A stretch of 64,000 bases of DNA, taken from contig DEZK01000012.1 in assembly GCA_002365175.1 (NCBI GenBank), forward strand, positions 133,126 through 197,125, in the 5' to 3' direction. Positions 37,657 through 45,673 of this stretch are shown in pieces (position 1 is the stretch's first letter; each line of letters opens with the position of its first letter). Source of the stretch: Raskinella chloraquaticus (SeqCode) (lineage in GTDB: Bacteria > Pseudomonadota > Alphaproteobacteria > Rhizobiales > UBA4765). Under the pieces are notes generated by a model. That model worked only from the letters and a program-made list of their open reading frames with translations. It was not told the origin of the DNA and ran no database searches. The translations under genes and the position numbers were made by a program.

Positions 37657-38043
37657 ACGTTAAGACCAGAACAGGTCGTACATGGTTACGAAATATGGCG
37701 GTGGGCTGAGCCGCTTGCCATCGACGCGTTGCGTGCAGTGTACCGCCATCGCATGGACGATGCGGCAGCGGCGGAATGGCTGGCGCGGGCGCATGGACGT
37801 GTCTGGGCGCTCTCCGCGCAGGGCGGTGCGGTCGATGAGGCGATGGGCGAGCTCGAACAACAAATCGTTCAGCTCGGGCATGAGCTCTGCCTCATCCATG
37901 ATGGCAATGCGGCAGTCGCCAGCGAGATCGCCGAAACGCTGTCGATGCGGTTTCGCCGTGATCTGAGGAGCCTCAGCGCCCATGCCATCACGCTTGATGA
38001 TATGAGCTTTTCGCTGCGCCAGGCCGCTGAACAGGTCGCCTGA
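37654..38043 (+). CDS. Small helical protein of unknown function behind a leader hairpin
   Basis: A 129-residue protein of unrecognised family, mostly helical, without signal peptide or membrane helix; it carries one cysteine (HELCLIHDG). The start at 37654 has AAGGAG 6 bases upstream, but both lie within the strong hairpin described at 37607-37656, which suggests regulated translation. It is followed after 103 bases by the DUF4403 gene on the same strand. Confidence 0.7.
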   Translation: MTLRPEQVVHGYEIWRWAEPLAIDALRAVYRHRMDDAAAAEWLARAHGRVWALSAQGGAVDEAMGELEQQIVQLGHELCLIHDGNAAVASEIAETLSMRFRRDLRSLSAHAITLDDMSFSLRQAAEQVA

Positions 38044-38146
38044 CGAGCAAACTCCGCGCTCGATATCGTCGTTTTGTGCAACAAGCCTGTAGCGGCTGCG
38101 GCCATTGCCGTCTAACCTCTGCGACTGCATGTCGCGGAGGTTGTAG

Positions 38147-39673
38147 ATGATCCGCTTTCTGATGATCACTGCCGGGCTGTGCGTGGTTGCGGCGGGCGGG
38201 GTGTTCCTGCTGCATTCGTTGAGCGGCGGATCGATCACGCAGGAGCGGCCACTCGTTGAATCCGTGACGCCACTGCAGCCGGCGGTGCGCCAGTCAAATC
38301 TGATTATTCCAATCAACATTCCGCTGGAAACAATCGCCGCGGCTGCAAACGCTGCTGCACCGCCGCATCTCTCCGGCACCAGGCCCAATCCCGCCCCGTC
38401 GCTGTTTCGCGAGGCCCAGATCGACTACATGATTGATCGCAGCCCTATCACCTTCGCGGCCCAGGGTGGCGGGCTTTCGGTTGGAAGCGAGCTGAAAGGC
38501 AATGTCCATGTAAGCGGCCAGGGCGCCGGCAGCGTCACCCAGAGTCTTGGCGGGCTGATTGGCGGGCGCATCGGCTCACAACTGCAAAATCTGCGCTTCG
38601 ACCAGACGGTGGCGATCTCGGGCAGCGTCAGCGCACAGGCACGCCCGCAACTGATGCCTGACTGGCACATCGCCCCTCGGCTTACCGGCAAGGTGACGCT
38701 GAAGGAGGTGCCTCTGACGATTTCAGGAGTGAAGCTGAATATTGCCCGCGAACTGCAGCCATTGGTCAATCAGGTGCTTGCGGCCGAGATCGTCAAAGCC
38801 GAAGAGACCCTGCGCGGCGATGACCGCATCATCAATCTCGCCCGTCAGGAATGGGGACGGCTGTGCTTGTCGAAGGTGCTGCCGACGGTCGCACCCGGCG
38901 CGCCGGCGCTCTATGTCGAGGTGAAGCCGGTCGCGGCGGTCGCCGCCCAGCCGGTGATTGATGCCAAGGGCGTGCATCTGCTGCTTGGTCTGCGGGCGCA
39001 GACCCGCATTCTCCCCGAGGCAACAAAACCGGAGTGCCCGTTTCCCTCGCGCCTTGAGATTTTGCCAGCGCACAATGCCGGCGGCATCACCGTGGCGTTG
39101 CCCATTGACGTTCCTTTCAGGGAGCTGAACAGGCTGTTGTCGGCGCAACTGGCCGGAAAGACCTACCCTCAGGATCAATCCGGCCCGGCAACAGTGACGA
39201 TCCGCGCGCTTGATCTCACGCCTTCCGGAAAACGTCTGCTGCTCGCGCTCAAGGTAACGATCACCGAGAAAAAATTCTTTGGCCTCTCGGCTGACGGCGA
39301 GGTTTATCTGTGGGGACGGCCGGAACTCGACAAGGCGACGCAATCACTGAAGCTTGTCGACATCACCCTCGACGTCAAATCCCAAGCGGCCTTCGGGCTC
39401 CTCGGGGCTGCGGCATCCGCTGCCACACCTTACATCACCTCGCTGATTGCGGAGCGGGCGCAGATTGACCTGAAGCCCTTCGCCGCCGATGCCAGAGCGC
39501 GCATCGCTGCGGCAGCCAGCCAGGTCGAGGCCAGCCGCAGCGATGTCAAGGTCAACGTGACGATCAGCGATCTCAACCTGCAAGACATCGTCTTTGACGC
39601 AACCATCTTGCGCGTCACGGGCGAAGCGCGCGGGCAGGCGAGCTTGTCGGTGATCTCGCTGCCCGCACGCTGA
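38147..39673 (+). CDS. DUF4403 family protein
   Basis: A 508-residue protein with one N-terminal membrane anchor or signal (FLMITAGLCVVAAGGVFLL) and a long beta-rich periplasmic part. The opening SNLIIPINIPLETIAAAANAA, the KVTLKEVPLTISGVKLNIARELQPLVN middle and the C-terminal TPYITSLIAERAQIDLKP are consistent with DUF4403, whose function is unknown; members resemble lipid-binding SMP/BPI-like folds. GGAGG lies 6 bases before the ATG. Confidence 0.78.
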   Translation: MIRFLMITAGLCVVAAGGVFLLHSLSGGSITQERPLVESVTPLQPAVRQSNLIIPINIPLETIAAAANAAAPPHLSGTRPNPAPSLFREAQIDYMIDRSPITFAAQGGGLSVGSELKGNVHVSGQGAGSVTQSLGGLIGGRIGSQLQNLRFDQTVAISGSVSAQARPQLMPDWHIAPRLTGKVTLKEVPLTISGVKLNIARELQPLVNQVLAAEIVKAEETLRGDDRIINLARQEWGRLCLSKVLPTVAPGAPALYVEVKPVAAVAAQPVIDAKGVHLLLGLRAQTRILPEATKPECPFPSRLEILPAHNAGGITVALPIDVPFRELNRLLSAQLAGKTYPQDQSGPATVTIRALDLTPSGKRLLLALKVTITEKKFFGLSADGEVYLWGRPELDKATQSLKLVDITLDVKSQAAFGLLGAAASAATPYITSLIAERAQIDLKPFAADARARIAAAASQVEASRSDVKVNVTISDLNLQDIVFDATILRVTGEARGQASLSVISLPAR

Positions 39674-39717
39674 GCATCAATGGCCCGTTTCCGGCGCCAG
39701 TGTCCCAGACGCCTGAC

Positions 39718-40041
39718 TCACCAGCCGTAGCGAGGCCGGCCATACCCGTAACCGGGATGAGGGTGGCCGTAAAATGCGTGGCGGCCGTAATAGGGGCGCG
39801 GCGCGTAGAAGGGCTGTGGCGCGAAAACGGGGCGCTGGCGCCAATAGGCCGGACCATGGCGGTGGAAGCAGCGATAGGGACCGCACACCCAGGCGACGTT
39901 TTCAATCGCCGGCGCGGCGGCGGCATTCAGAGTGGTGGCGGCAACCGGCGCGAACGGCGCTGCAGAAGCGGGAAGCGAGGCGAATCCCAAAGCCGCGCCG
40001 ACAAGCGCGACAGACAGCGACAGGCGGGACAAGGTCTTCAT
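39718..40041 (-). CDS. Small secreted Tyr/Gly/His-rich protein
   Basis: A 107-residue exported protein. ATG 40041 follows AGGAGA by 7-8 bases. The signal peptide ends near FASLPASAA; the mature part has one cysteine pair in WVCGPYRCFHRHG and then a tail rich in Tyr, Gly, Pro, His and Arg. Proteins of this build are common in Rhizobiales as hypothetical envelope proteins; no function is known to me. It is convergent with the DUF4403 gene. Confidence 0.75.
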   Translation of the reverse strand: MKTLSRLSLSVALVGAALGFASLPASAAPFAPVAATTLNAAAAPAIENVAWVCGPYRCFHRHGPAYWRQRPVFAPQPFYAPRPYYGRHAFYGHPHPGYGYGRPRYGW

Positions 40042-40188
40042 GGCATTTCTCCTAAAACAGGATCGTCGGAATGACGATGGGGCCATTATGAGCAATGGCC
40101 CTGAACCGGTTTTGAGAGCGCTGCTCAATTTCGGTTCATCAACCTGTCCAAACGGCAATGTTGCGGAAAGGTTGCGGCCCGCCCTGCC

Positions 40189-40650
40189 TCAGACGGGCAG
40201 GTCCGGCGAGCTTTTGACCTCTTCCATCACCGCATAGGTGCGCGTCTCGCGCACGCCGGGCAATGCCAGGATCGCCTCGCCCAGAAGCTGGCGATAGGCC
40301 GCCATGTCGGCCACCCGCACCTTGACCAGATAGTCAAAACCACCAGCGACCATATGGCATTCGATAACGTCGGGAACGCGGCTGATGGCGGTGGCAAAGC
40401 GATCGAAAACATCAGGAGTTGTCTTGTCGAGCGTGATCTCGATGAAGGCGAGAAAGCCGCGGCCCAGCTTCTCCGGCGACAGCCTCGCGCCATAGCCGAG
40501 AATGATTTCATCGCGCTGCAGGCGCTTGACACGCTCGGTGACAGCAGTCGGCGACAGGCCGACACGTTCGGCGAGTTCGACAGTCGTCATGCGCCCTTCC
40601 TGTTGCAGGAGGCTGAGCAGGCGGCGATCCAGACGGTCAGGCATCGACAT
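40189..40650 (-). CDS. putR: Lrp/AsnC-family regulator, probable PutR
   Basis: A 153-residue transcription factor: N-terminal AsnC helix-turn-helix (LDRRLLSLLQQEGRMTTVEL to LSPTAVTERVKRLQ) and C-terminal RAM ligand domain (FLAFIEITLDKTTPDVFDRF, VAGGFDYLVKVRV). It is divergent from putA, the arrangement of PutR in Agrobacterium and other Alphaproteobacteria, where proline turns it into an activator of putA. A perfect 11-base palindrome GTGATAATCAC touches its start codon (40651-40661) and may be an autoregulatory site. Confidence 0.88.
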   Translation of the reverse strand: MSMPDRLDRRLLSLLQQEGRMTTVELAERVGLSPTAVTERVKRLQRDEIILGYGARLSPEKLGRGFLAFIEITLDKTTPDVFDRFATAISRVPDVIECHMVAGGFDYLVKVRVADMAAYRQLLGEAILALPGVRETRTYAVMEEVKSSPDLPV

Positions 40651-40679
40651 GTGATAATCACTATTATTTCAGTTCATGA

Positions 40680-40704
40680 TATATTTTTCCTCATAAAAAA
40701 TATA
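40680..40704. promoter_or_regulatory. AT dyad in the putR-putA promoter gap
   Basis: TATATTTTT (40680-40688) and AAAAATATA (40696-40704) are perfect inverted copies around a 7-base centre, midway between the divergent starts. Lrp-type regulators favour such AT-rich dyads, so this is a candidate PutR site. Confidence 0.4.
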
Positions 40705-40765
40705 AAATCAATGCTGGTATCACTACATTTCTTATCGCACAGTCATACGCATCGTGAGCTGCGAG

Positions 40766-43700
40766 ATGATGCCGATGAGCGCTTTCCGTACTGACTATGC
40801 AAGCCCTGACGAAGCGATTGCCGTGCGCCTGCTGCGCGAGGCCGGGCGTGATCAAGCCGGCGAGCAGCAGATTGATGCGCTTGCCACCCGCCTCATCACC
40901 GCCATTCGCGCCAAAAGCGGAGGGCTTGGCGGTGTTGAGGATGTCTTGCGCGAGTATTCGCTCTCGACCAAGGAGGGGCTGGCGCTGATGGTGCTTGCCG
41001 AAGCACTCCTCAGAGTACCGGATGCGGCTACCGCCGACCGCCTCATCGAGGACAAGCTCGGGCAGGGTGATTTTGCCCATCATGAGGCCAAATCGGACGC
41101 CTTGCTGGTGAGCGCTTCGGCGTGGGCGTTGGGACTGTCAGCCCGCATCATCCGCCCCGGCGAGACGCCGGACGGGATCATCGCCGGGCTTGGCAGGCGC
41201 CTCGGCCTGCCAACGCTGCGCGAAGCGACGCGCCAAGCGATGCGGGTTCTGGGCAGCCATTTCGTGCTGGGCGAGACGATCGAGGAGGCGCTCAGGCGGG
41301 CCACGGGTGGCACGGCGCGATCCTATCGCTATTCATTCGACATGCTGGGTGAAGGGGCACGCACGGCAGCCGATGCCCGGCGCTATTTCGCCTCCTATGA
41401 ACAGGCGATCGCGGCAATTGGCCGGGCGGCCGGCAATGCGCCGCTGCCCAACCGCCCGGGGATTTCGGTCAAGCTGTCGGCGCTCCATCCGCGCTATGAG
41501 GCCGTGAGCCGCCAGCGGGTGATGGCCGAACTCGTGCCGCAGGTAGTTAGTCTGGCGCAGGCGGCAAAATCCTTCGATCTCAATTTCACCATCGACGCGG
41601 AAGAAGCCGACCGCCTCGAATTATCGCTCGACGTCATCGAAGCGGCCGCAAGCGACTCCTCGCTTGCCGGGTGGGATGGTTTCGGACTGGCGATCCAGGC
41701 CTACCAGAAGCGGGCGCTGGAGGTGATCGGCTGGATCGACGGCCTTGCCCAGCGCCTTGAGCGGCGCTTCATGGTCCGCCTCGTCAAGGGTGCCTATTGG
41801 GACAGCGAGGTCAAGCGGGCGCAGGAGCGCGGCCTTGACGATTATCCGGTGTTCACCCGCAAGGCGATGACCGATCTCAACTATATAGCTGCGGCGCAGG
41901 CGCTGCTGGCCGCACGCCCGCGCCTCTACCCGCAGTTTGCCACCCATAATGCACTCACGATCGCCGCCATCATGCAGGCAGCCGGCAAACCGGACGGCTT
42001 TGAATTCCAGCGCCTCCACGGCATGGGAGAGGCTGCCTATGGCGCGCTCATGAGCGAGGTGGCGGGGGTTGCCTGCCGCACCTATGCCCCGGTTGGCGGG
42101 CATCGCGACCTCCTCGCCTATCTCGTGCGCCGGCTCCTCGAAAACGGCGCCAACTCTTCTTTTGTCAACGTCGCGGCTGATCCCGATGTGCCGGTTGCAA
42201 GCCTGCTGCAGCGCCCGGCTGCGTTGATTGCCGCCCCTGCCCGGGCGCGCCACCCGAAGATCGCCCTGCCCATGGACCTCTTTGGCAAGGAGCGGCGCAA
42301 TTCGCGCGGGGTCGAATTCGGCCATGCCAAAAGTCTTGCCGGGCTTCTTGCCGAAGTGCAGGCCGGGCGTGCGCATGTCGTGGCCGCACCCCTCATCGAT
42401 GGCAAGGCGCAATCAGGCCCTGCGGCGCCGGTCTCAAGTCCGGTTGATGGCAGCACCTGCGGCAGCGTCATCGACAGCGATGCAGAGGCCGTGAGGCTGG
42501 CAGCTGATACGGCATTTGTGGCGCAGCCGCATTGGGGCGCGCTGCCGGTCGATAAGCGCGCCCAATGCCTCGAGCGCGCGGCTGATCTCCTGGAAGCGCG
42601 CCGCGGTGCGCTATTGGCCCTGCTGCAAAGCGAAGGTGGCAAGACGCTTGATGACGCGCTCGCCGAAGTGCGGGAAGCGGTCGATTTCTGCCGTTTCTAT
42701 GCCAGCGAAGCGCGCCGCCTGTTTGCGTCCCCGCAAATGCTGCCAGGTCCTACGGGCGAGGATAATCGCCTTTATCTCAAAGGTCGTGGCGTGTTCGTGT
42801 GCATCTCGCCGTGGAATTTCCCGCTGGCGATTTTTCTGGGTCAGGTAACGGCGGCGCTCGCTGCAGGCAATGCGGTGCTGGCAAAGCCTGCGGAGCAGAC
42901 GCCGCTGATAGCCTTTCTCGCGACGCAAATCCTGCTTGAGGCGGGCATTCCGGCCAATGTGCTGGCTCTGCTGCCAGGGGATGGGCGGGTGGGGGCGGCA
43001 CTCGTTGCTGATCCACGCATCGCGGGGGTTGCCTTTACCGGCTCAACGGACACCGCCCGGCTGATCAACCGCCAGCTTGCCGCCAAGGATGGGCCGATCG
43101 TGCCGTTCATCGCCGAGACCGGCGGCATCAACGCGATGATCGTCGATGCCACGGCGCTGCCCGAGCAGGTCGCAGATGACGTGGTGATGAGCGCCTTTCG
43201 CTCCACCGGCCAGCGCTGCTCGGCGCTGCGTCTGTTATGCGTGCAGGAGGATGTCGCCGACAAGGTGATTACCATGGTGGCAGGCGCTGCCGCCGAGCTT
43301 GCCATCGGTGACCCGCGCGATCCACGTATTCACATCGGTCCGGTCATTGATGCTGAAGCGCGCGAGCGGCTGCAGAGCCATATCGCGCGGCTCAAGCACG
43401 AGGCGCACACCGTTTTTGCCGGAGACCTGCCAAAGACAGAGACGCCAGGGTTTTTCGTTGCCCCGCACATCTTTGAAATCAGCGACGTCAGCGATCTCAA
43501 GGAGGAAATCTTCGGCCCTGTGCTCCACGTCGTGCGCTGGAAAGCAACGCGCGGCACCCATGGCGAGCCTGTTGGCCTCAAGCGCCTGCTGGCGCAGATC
43601 GCCGGCAATGGCTATGGGCTGACGCTGGGGCTCCAGACCCGCATCGACACCAATGCCGCTCTCGTGGAAGCAGGCTCACCCGCCGGCAATCTCTATATCA

Positions 43701-43882
43701 ACCGCAACATGATCGGCGCAATCGTCGGCTCCCAGCCCTTCGGCGGGCGCGGCCTGTCGGGCACCGGCCCCAAGGCCGGCGGTCCGCATTATCTGGTGCG
43801 CTTTGCGAGCGAGCAGGTGGTAAGCAACAATATTTCAGCCGCCGGCGGCAATGCGTCGCTGATTGCCATGGGCGAGGAGTGA
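40766..43882 (+). CDS. putA: Bifunctional proline dehydrogenase / P5C dehydrogenase
   Basis: Oxidises proline to glutamate in two steps. The protein of 1038 residues has an alpha-helical arm, the FAD proline-dehydrogenase barrel (about 170-470; SVKLSALHPRYEA, MVRLVKGAYWDSEVKRAQ, FATHNALTIA) and an NAD aldehyde-dehydrogenase domain (about 540-1000; ISPWNFPLAIFLGQVTAALA, ETGGINAMIVDA, and catalytic cysteine in RSTGQRCSALRLL). It lacks the N-terminal ribbon-helix-helix of trifunctional PutA, consistent with control by the divergent putR. Possible starts are 40754 (GTG), 40766, 40769 and 40775; none has a strong site. Confidence 0.95.
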   Translation: MMPMSAFRTDYASPDEAIAVRLLREAGRDQAGEQQIDALATRLITAIRAKSGGLGGVEDVLREYSLSTKEGLALMVLAEALLRVPDAATADRLIEDKLGQGDFAHHEAKSDALLVSASAWALGLSARIIRPGETPDGIIAGLGRRLGLPTLREATRQAMRVLGSHFVLGETIEEALRRATGGTARSYRYSFDMLGEGARTAADARRYFASYEQAIAAIGRAAGNAPLPNRPGISVKLSALHPRYEAVSRQRVMAELVPQVVSLAQAAKSFDLNFTIDAEEADRLELSLDVIEAAASDSSLAGWDGFGLAIQAYQKRALEVIGWIDGLAQRLERRFMVRLVKGAYWDSEVKRAQERGLDDYPVFTRKAMTDLNYIAAAQALLAARPRLYPQFATHNALTIAAIMQAAGKPDGFEFQRLHGMGEAAYGALMSEVAGVACRTYAPVGGHRDLLAYLVRRLLENGANSSFVNVAADPDVPVASLLQRPAALIAAPARARHPKIALPMDLFGKERRNSRGVEFGHAKSLAGLLAEVQAGRAHVVAAPLIDGKAQSGPAAPVSSPVDGSTCGSVIDSDAEAVRLAADTAFVAQPHWGALPVDKRAQCLERAADLLEARRGALLALLQSEGGKTLDDALAEVREAVDFCRFYASEARRLFASPQMLPGPTGEDNRLYLKGRGVFVCISPWNFPLAIFLGQVTAALAAGNAVLAKPAEQTPLIAFLATQILLEAGIPANVLALLPGDGRVGAALVADPRIAGVAFTGSTDTARLINRQLAAKDGPIVPFIAETGGINAMIVDATALPEQVADDVVMSAFRSTGQRCSALRLLCVQEDVADKVITMVAGAAAELAIGDPRDPRIHIGPVIDAEARERLQSHIARLKHEAHTVFAGDLPKTETPGFFVAPHIFEISDVSDLKEEIFGPVLHVVRWKATRGTHGEPVGLKRLLAQIAGNGYGLTLGLQTRIDTNAALVEAGSPAGNLYINRNMIGAIVGSQPFGGRGLSGTGPKAGGPHYLVRFASEQVVSNNISAAGGNASLIAMGEE

Positions 43883-43896
43883 GCGGGCGATACCCC

Positions 43897-44547
43897 TCAC
43901 ATGCTGAGGCGTGGCACCATGGTGTAGGCGGTGATCCCCGGCGCTGATTCGACCTTCTTCAACAGGCGGACGGCCAGAGCGGTGAACAGCGGCTCGCACA
44001 GAATGAGCGGTACATAGGAGAGCGCGAAGGTGAGCCAGGCCGAGAACGCCGCGACCTCTGTTCCCAGCGCCAGCCAGAAGCCTACCATCGCCACAACGCC
44101 GCCGTAATAAATGGCGTCGAAGCGGATGATGGCAGCAAAGCCGATTGGCATCTTGTTGGCGGCGGAGAAGAAGCGGCGGCCCACCAGCGCATGAGCGGCA
44201 AACAGCGGCACAATCAGCGACAGGCTGTTGACGCCTAGATGGACCAGATCTTCGGGCTCGAAGAAGGCGCCCTGCAGCAACAGGCCGAGCGCAAAGCCAA
44301 GGAGCGTGGGCACAAAACCGAAAACGGCATAAACGACCGAGGCGCCGATGAAATGCAGTTCGGACGGGCCGATCTTCACATGGTAGATTTCCATGAAGAG
44401 GGAAAAGAACAGCGCTGCCAGAAGGGTGGAGATGATCAATGGCGGGGCCCGCCACAGCGAGCGGCTCTGGCCCAGAACAACGGTTGCGGCGGCGGCATTG
44501 GCATAGACGATCTTGGCAGCGTTCAGGACGCCCGGTTCGATGTGCAT
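43897..44547 (-). CDS. CbiM-like ECF transporter permease (cobalt/nickel type)
   Basis: A 216-residue membrane protein with about six helices. The N-terminal MHIEPG keeps the histidine at position 2 that binds the metal in CbiM and NikM, and the helix pattern (HFIGASVVYAVFGFVPTLLGFALGLLLQG) fits the family. No CbiN, CbiQ or CbiO partner is beside it, and no cobalamin riboswitch precedes it: only 18 bases separate it from the dehydrogenase gene upstream on the same strand. GGAGA lies about 8 bases before the ATG. Confidence 0.75.
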   Translation of the reverse strand: MHIEPGVLNAAKIVYANAAAATVVLGQSRSLWRAPPLIISTLLAALFFSLFMEIYHVKIGPSELHFIGASVVYAVFGFVPTLLGFALGLLLQGAFFEPEDLVHLGVNSLSLIVPLFAAHALVGRRFFSAANKMPIGFAAIIRFDAIYYGGVVAMVGFWLALGTEVAAFSAWLTFALSYVPLILCEPLFTALAVRLLKKVESAPGITAYTMVPRLSM

Positions 44548-44565
44548 GGCTGGTTCTCCAAGGGG

Positions 44566-45459
44566 TCAGATCAGACCCTGATCGATGTGGCGAAAGATGG
44601 CAGAGAAGTCTTCGTTCGCATGCCCGAGTTCGGCGAAGCGGGCATAGATGGCCGCCGCGTGGCTGCCAAGCGGCGTCATCGCGCCTGCGCCTTCGGCCGC
44701 CTCCTGCGACAAGGTGAGATCCTTGAGCATGAGGGCTGCGGCAAATCCCGGCCTGTAATCATGATTGGCGGGCGATGTCGGCACCGGTCCTGGTACCGGG
44801 CAATAGGTGGTGAGCGACCAGCACTGGCCGGAAGAGGTCGAGGCAACATCAAAGAGCGCCTGATGCGACAGGCCAAGCTTGCCGGCAAGGGCGAAGGCTT
44901 CACTGACCGCGATCATGGAAATGCCAAGGACCATGTTGTTGCAGATCTTGGCTGCCTGTCCGTTGCCCGCGCCACCGCAATGGACGATGCGCTTGCCCAT
45001 CGCTTCCAGAACAGGTCTGGCGCGCTGGAAGGCTTCGCCACTGCCACCCACCATGAAGGTCAACGTGCCGGCAGCAGCGCCACCGACACCCCCCGAGACC
45101 GGCGCATCAAGCGCCATCATGCCGGCCTTGACGGCCGCCTCGCTTGCCAGACGGGCCGAGGCAACATCAATCGTCGAGCAATCGATGAAGAGCGTGCCGT
45201 GGCGGGCCTCAGCAAGCACGCTGTCAGGGCCGCTGTAGAGGGCGAGCACATGCTTGCCCGCCGGCAACATCGAGATCACCACATCCGCCTCGCTCACCGC
45301 GAGCCTGGCCGAGGCGGCAAGCGTCAGTCCCAACGCCTTGGCTGCCTCCCGCGCCGCCGGCATCGGATCAAAGCCTACCACCTCATGGCCGGCCTTGAGC
45401 AGATTGGCCGCCATCGGCGCGCCCATATTGCCAAGGCCCAGAAAGCCAATTTTCGCCAT
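44566..45459 (-). CDS. mmsB: 3-hydroxyisobutyrate dehydrogenase
   Basis: NAD-dependent beta-hydroxyacid dehydrogenase of valine breakdown. The 297-residue protein shows the Rossmann motif GFLGLGNMGAPMAANLLKAG, the substrate motif DAPVSGGVGGAAAGTLTFMV and the catalytic lysine in GNGQAAKICNNMVLG. The glycine-rich insertion and YCPVPGPVPTSPANHDY before the C-terminal domain favour 3-hydroxyisobutyrate over tartronate semialdehyde reductase, which I considered because of the hyi gene. ATG 45459 follows GGGAA; a GTG directly upstream is possible. Confidence 0.88.
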   Translation of the reverse strand: MAKIGFLGLGNMGAPMAANLLKAGHEVVGFDPMPAAREAAKALGLTLAASARLAVSEADVVISMLPAGKHVLALYSGPDSVLAEARHGTLFIDCSTIDVASARLASEAAVKAGMMALDAPVSGGVGGAAAGTLTFMVGGSGEAFQRARPVLEAMGKRIVHCGGAGNGQAAKICNNMVLGISMIAVSEAFALAGKLGLSHQALFDVASTSSGQCWSLTTYCPVPGPVPTSPANHDYRPGFAAALMLKDLTLSQEAAEGAGAMTPLGSHAAAIYARFAELGHANEDFSAIFRHIDQGLI

Positions 45460-45635
45460 CACGTTCCCGCCCCGCTCATACGTTCCTGATTAATGCGGCA
45501 GCCTAAGCGATTGCCGCCTTCTGGCAAGAGCTGGGTGCAAGGTCGGCAAATAGACAGCGCGCGCGGCAGGAGCCACTGGCGGTGTGCTGACCGATCAAAA
45601 GACAGTTTGACATAGGGATCTGGAAAAATTAAATG

Positions 45636-45656
45636 TAATGTTATAACATAACATTA
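45636..45656. promoter_or_regulatory. Zur box upstream of the TonB-dependent receptor
   Basis: TAATGTTAT (45636-45644) and ATAACATTA (45648-45656) are perfect inverted copies around AAC, a 21-base palindrome that closely fits the alphaproteobacterial Zur operator. It lies 18 bases before the receptor's GTG start, so Zn-loaded Zur would block its transcription. The rest of 45460-45635 shows no gene. Confidence 0.8.
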
Positions 45657-45673
45657 TTGAAAGAGAGAGCGCT

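Noticed and set aside
44548..44565. Cobalamin or metal riboswitch before the CbiM-like gene
   Set aside because: Only 18 bases separate it from the upstream gene and they contain just a ribosome-binding site.
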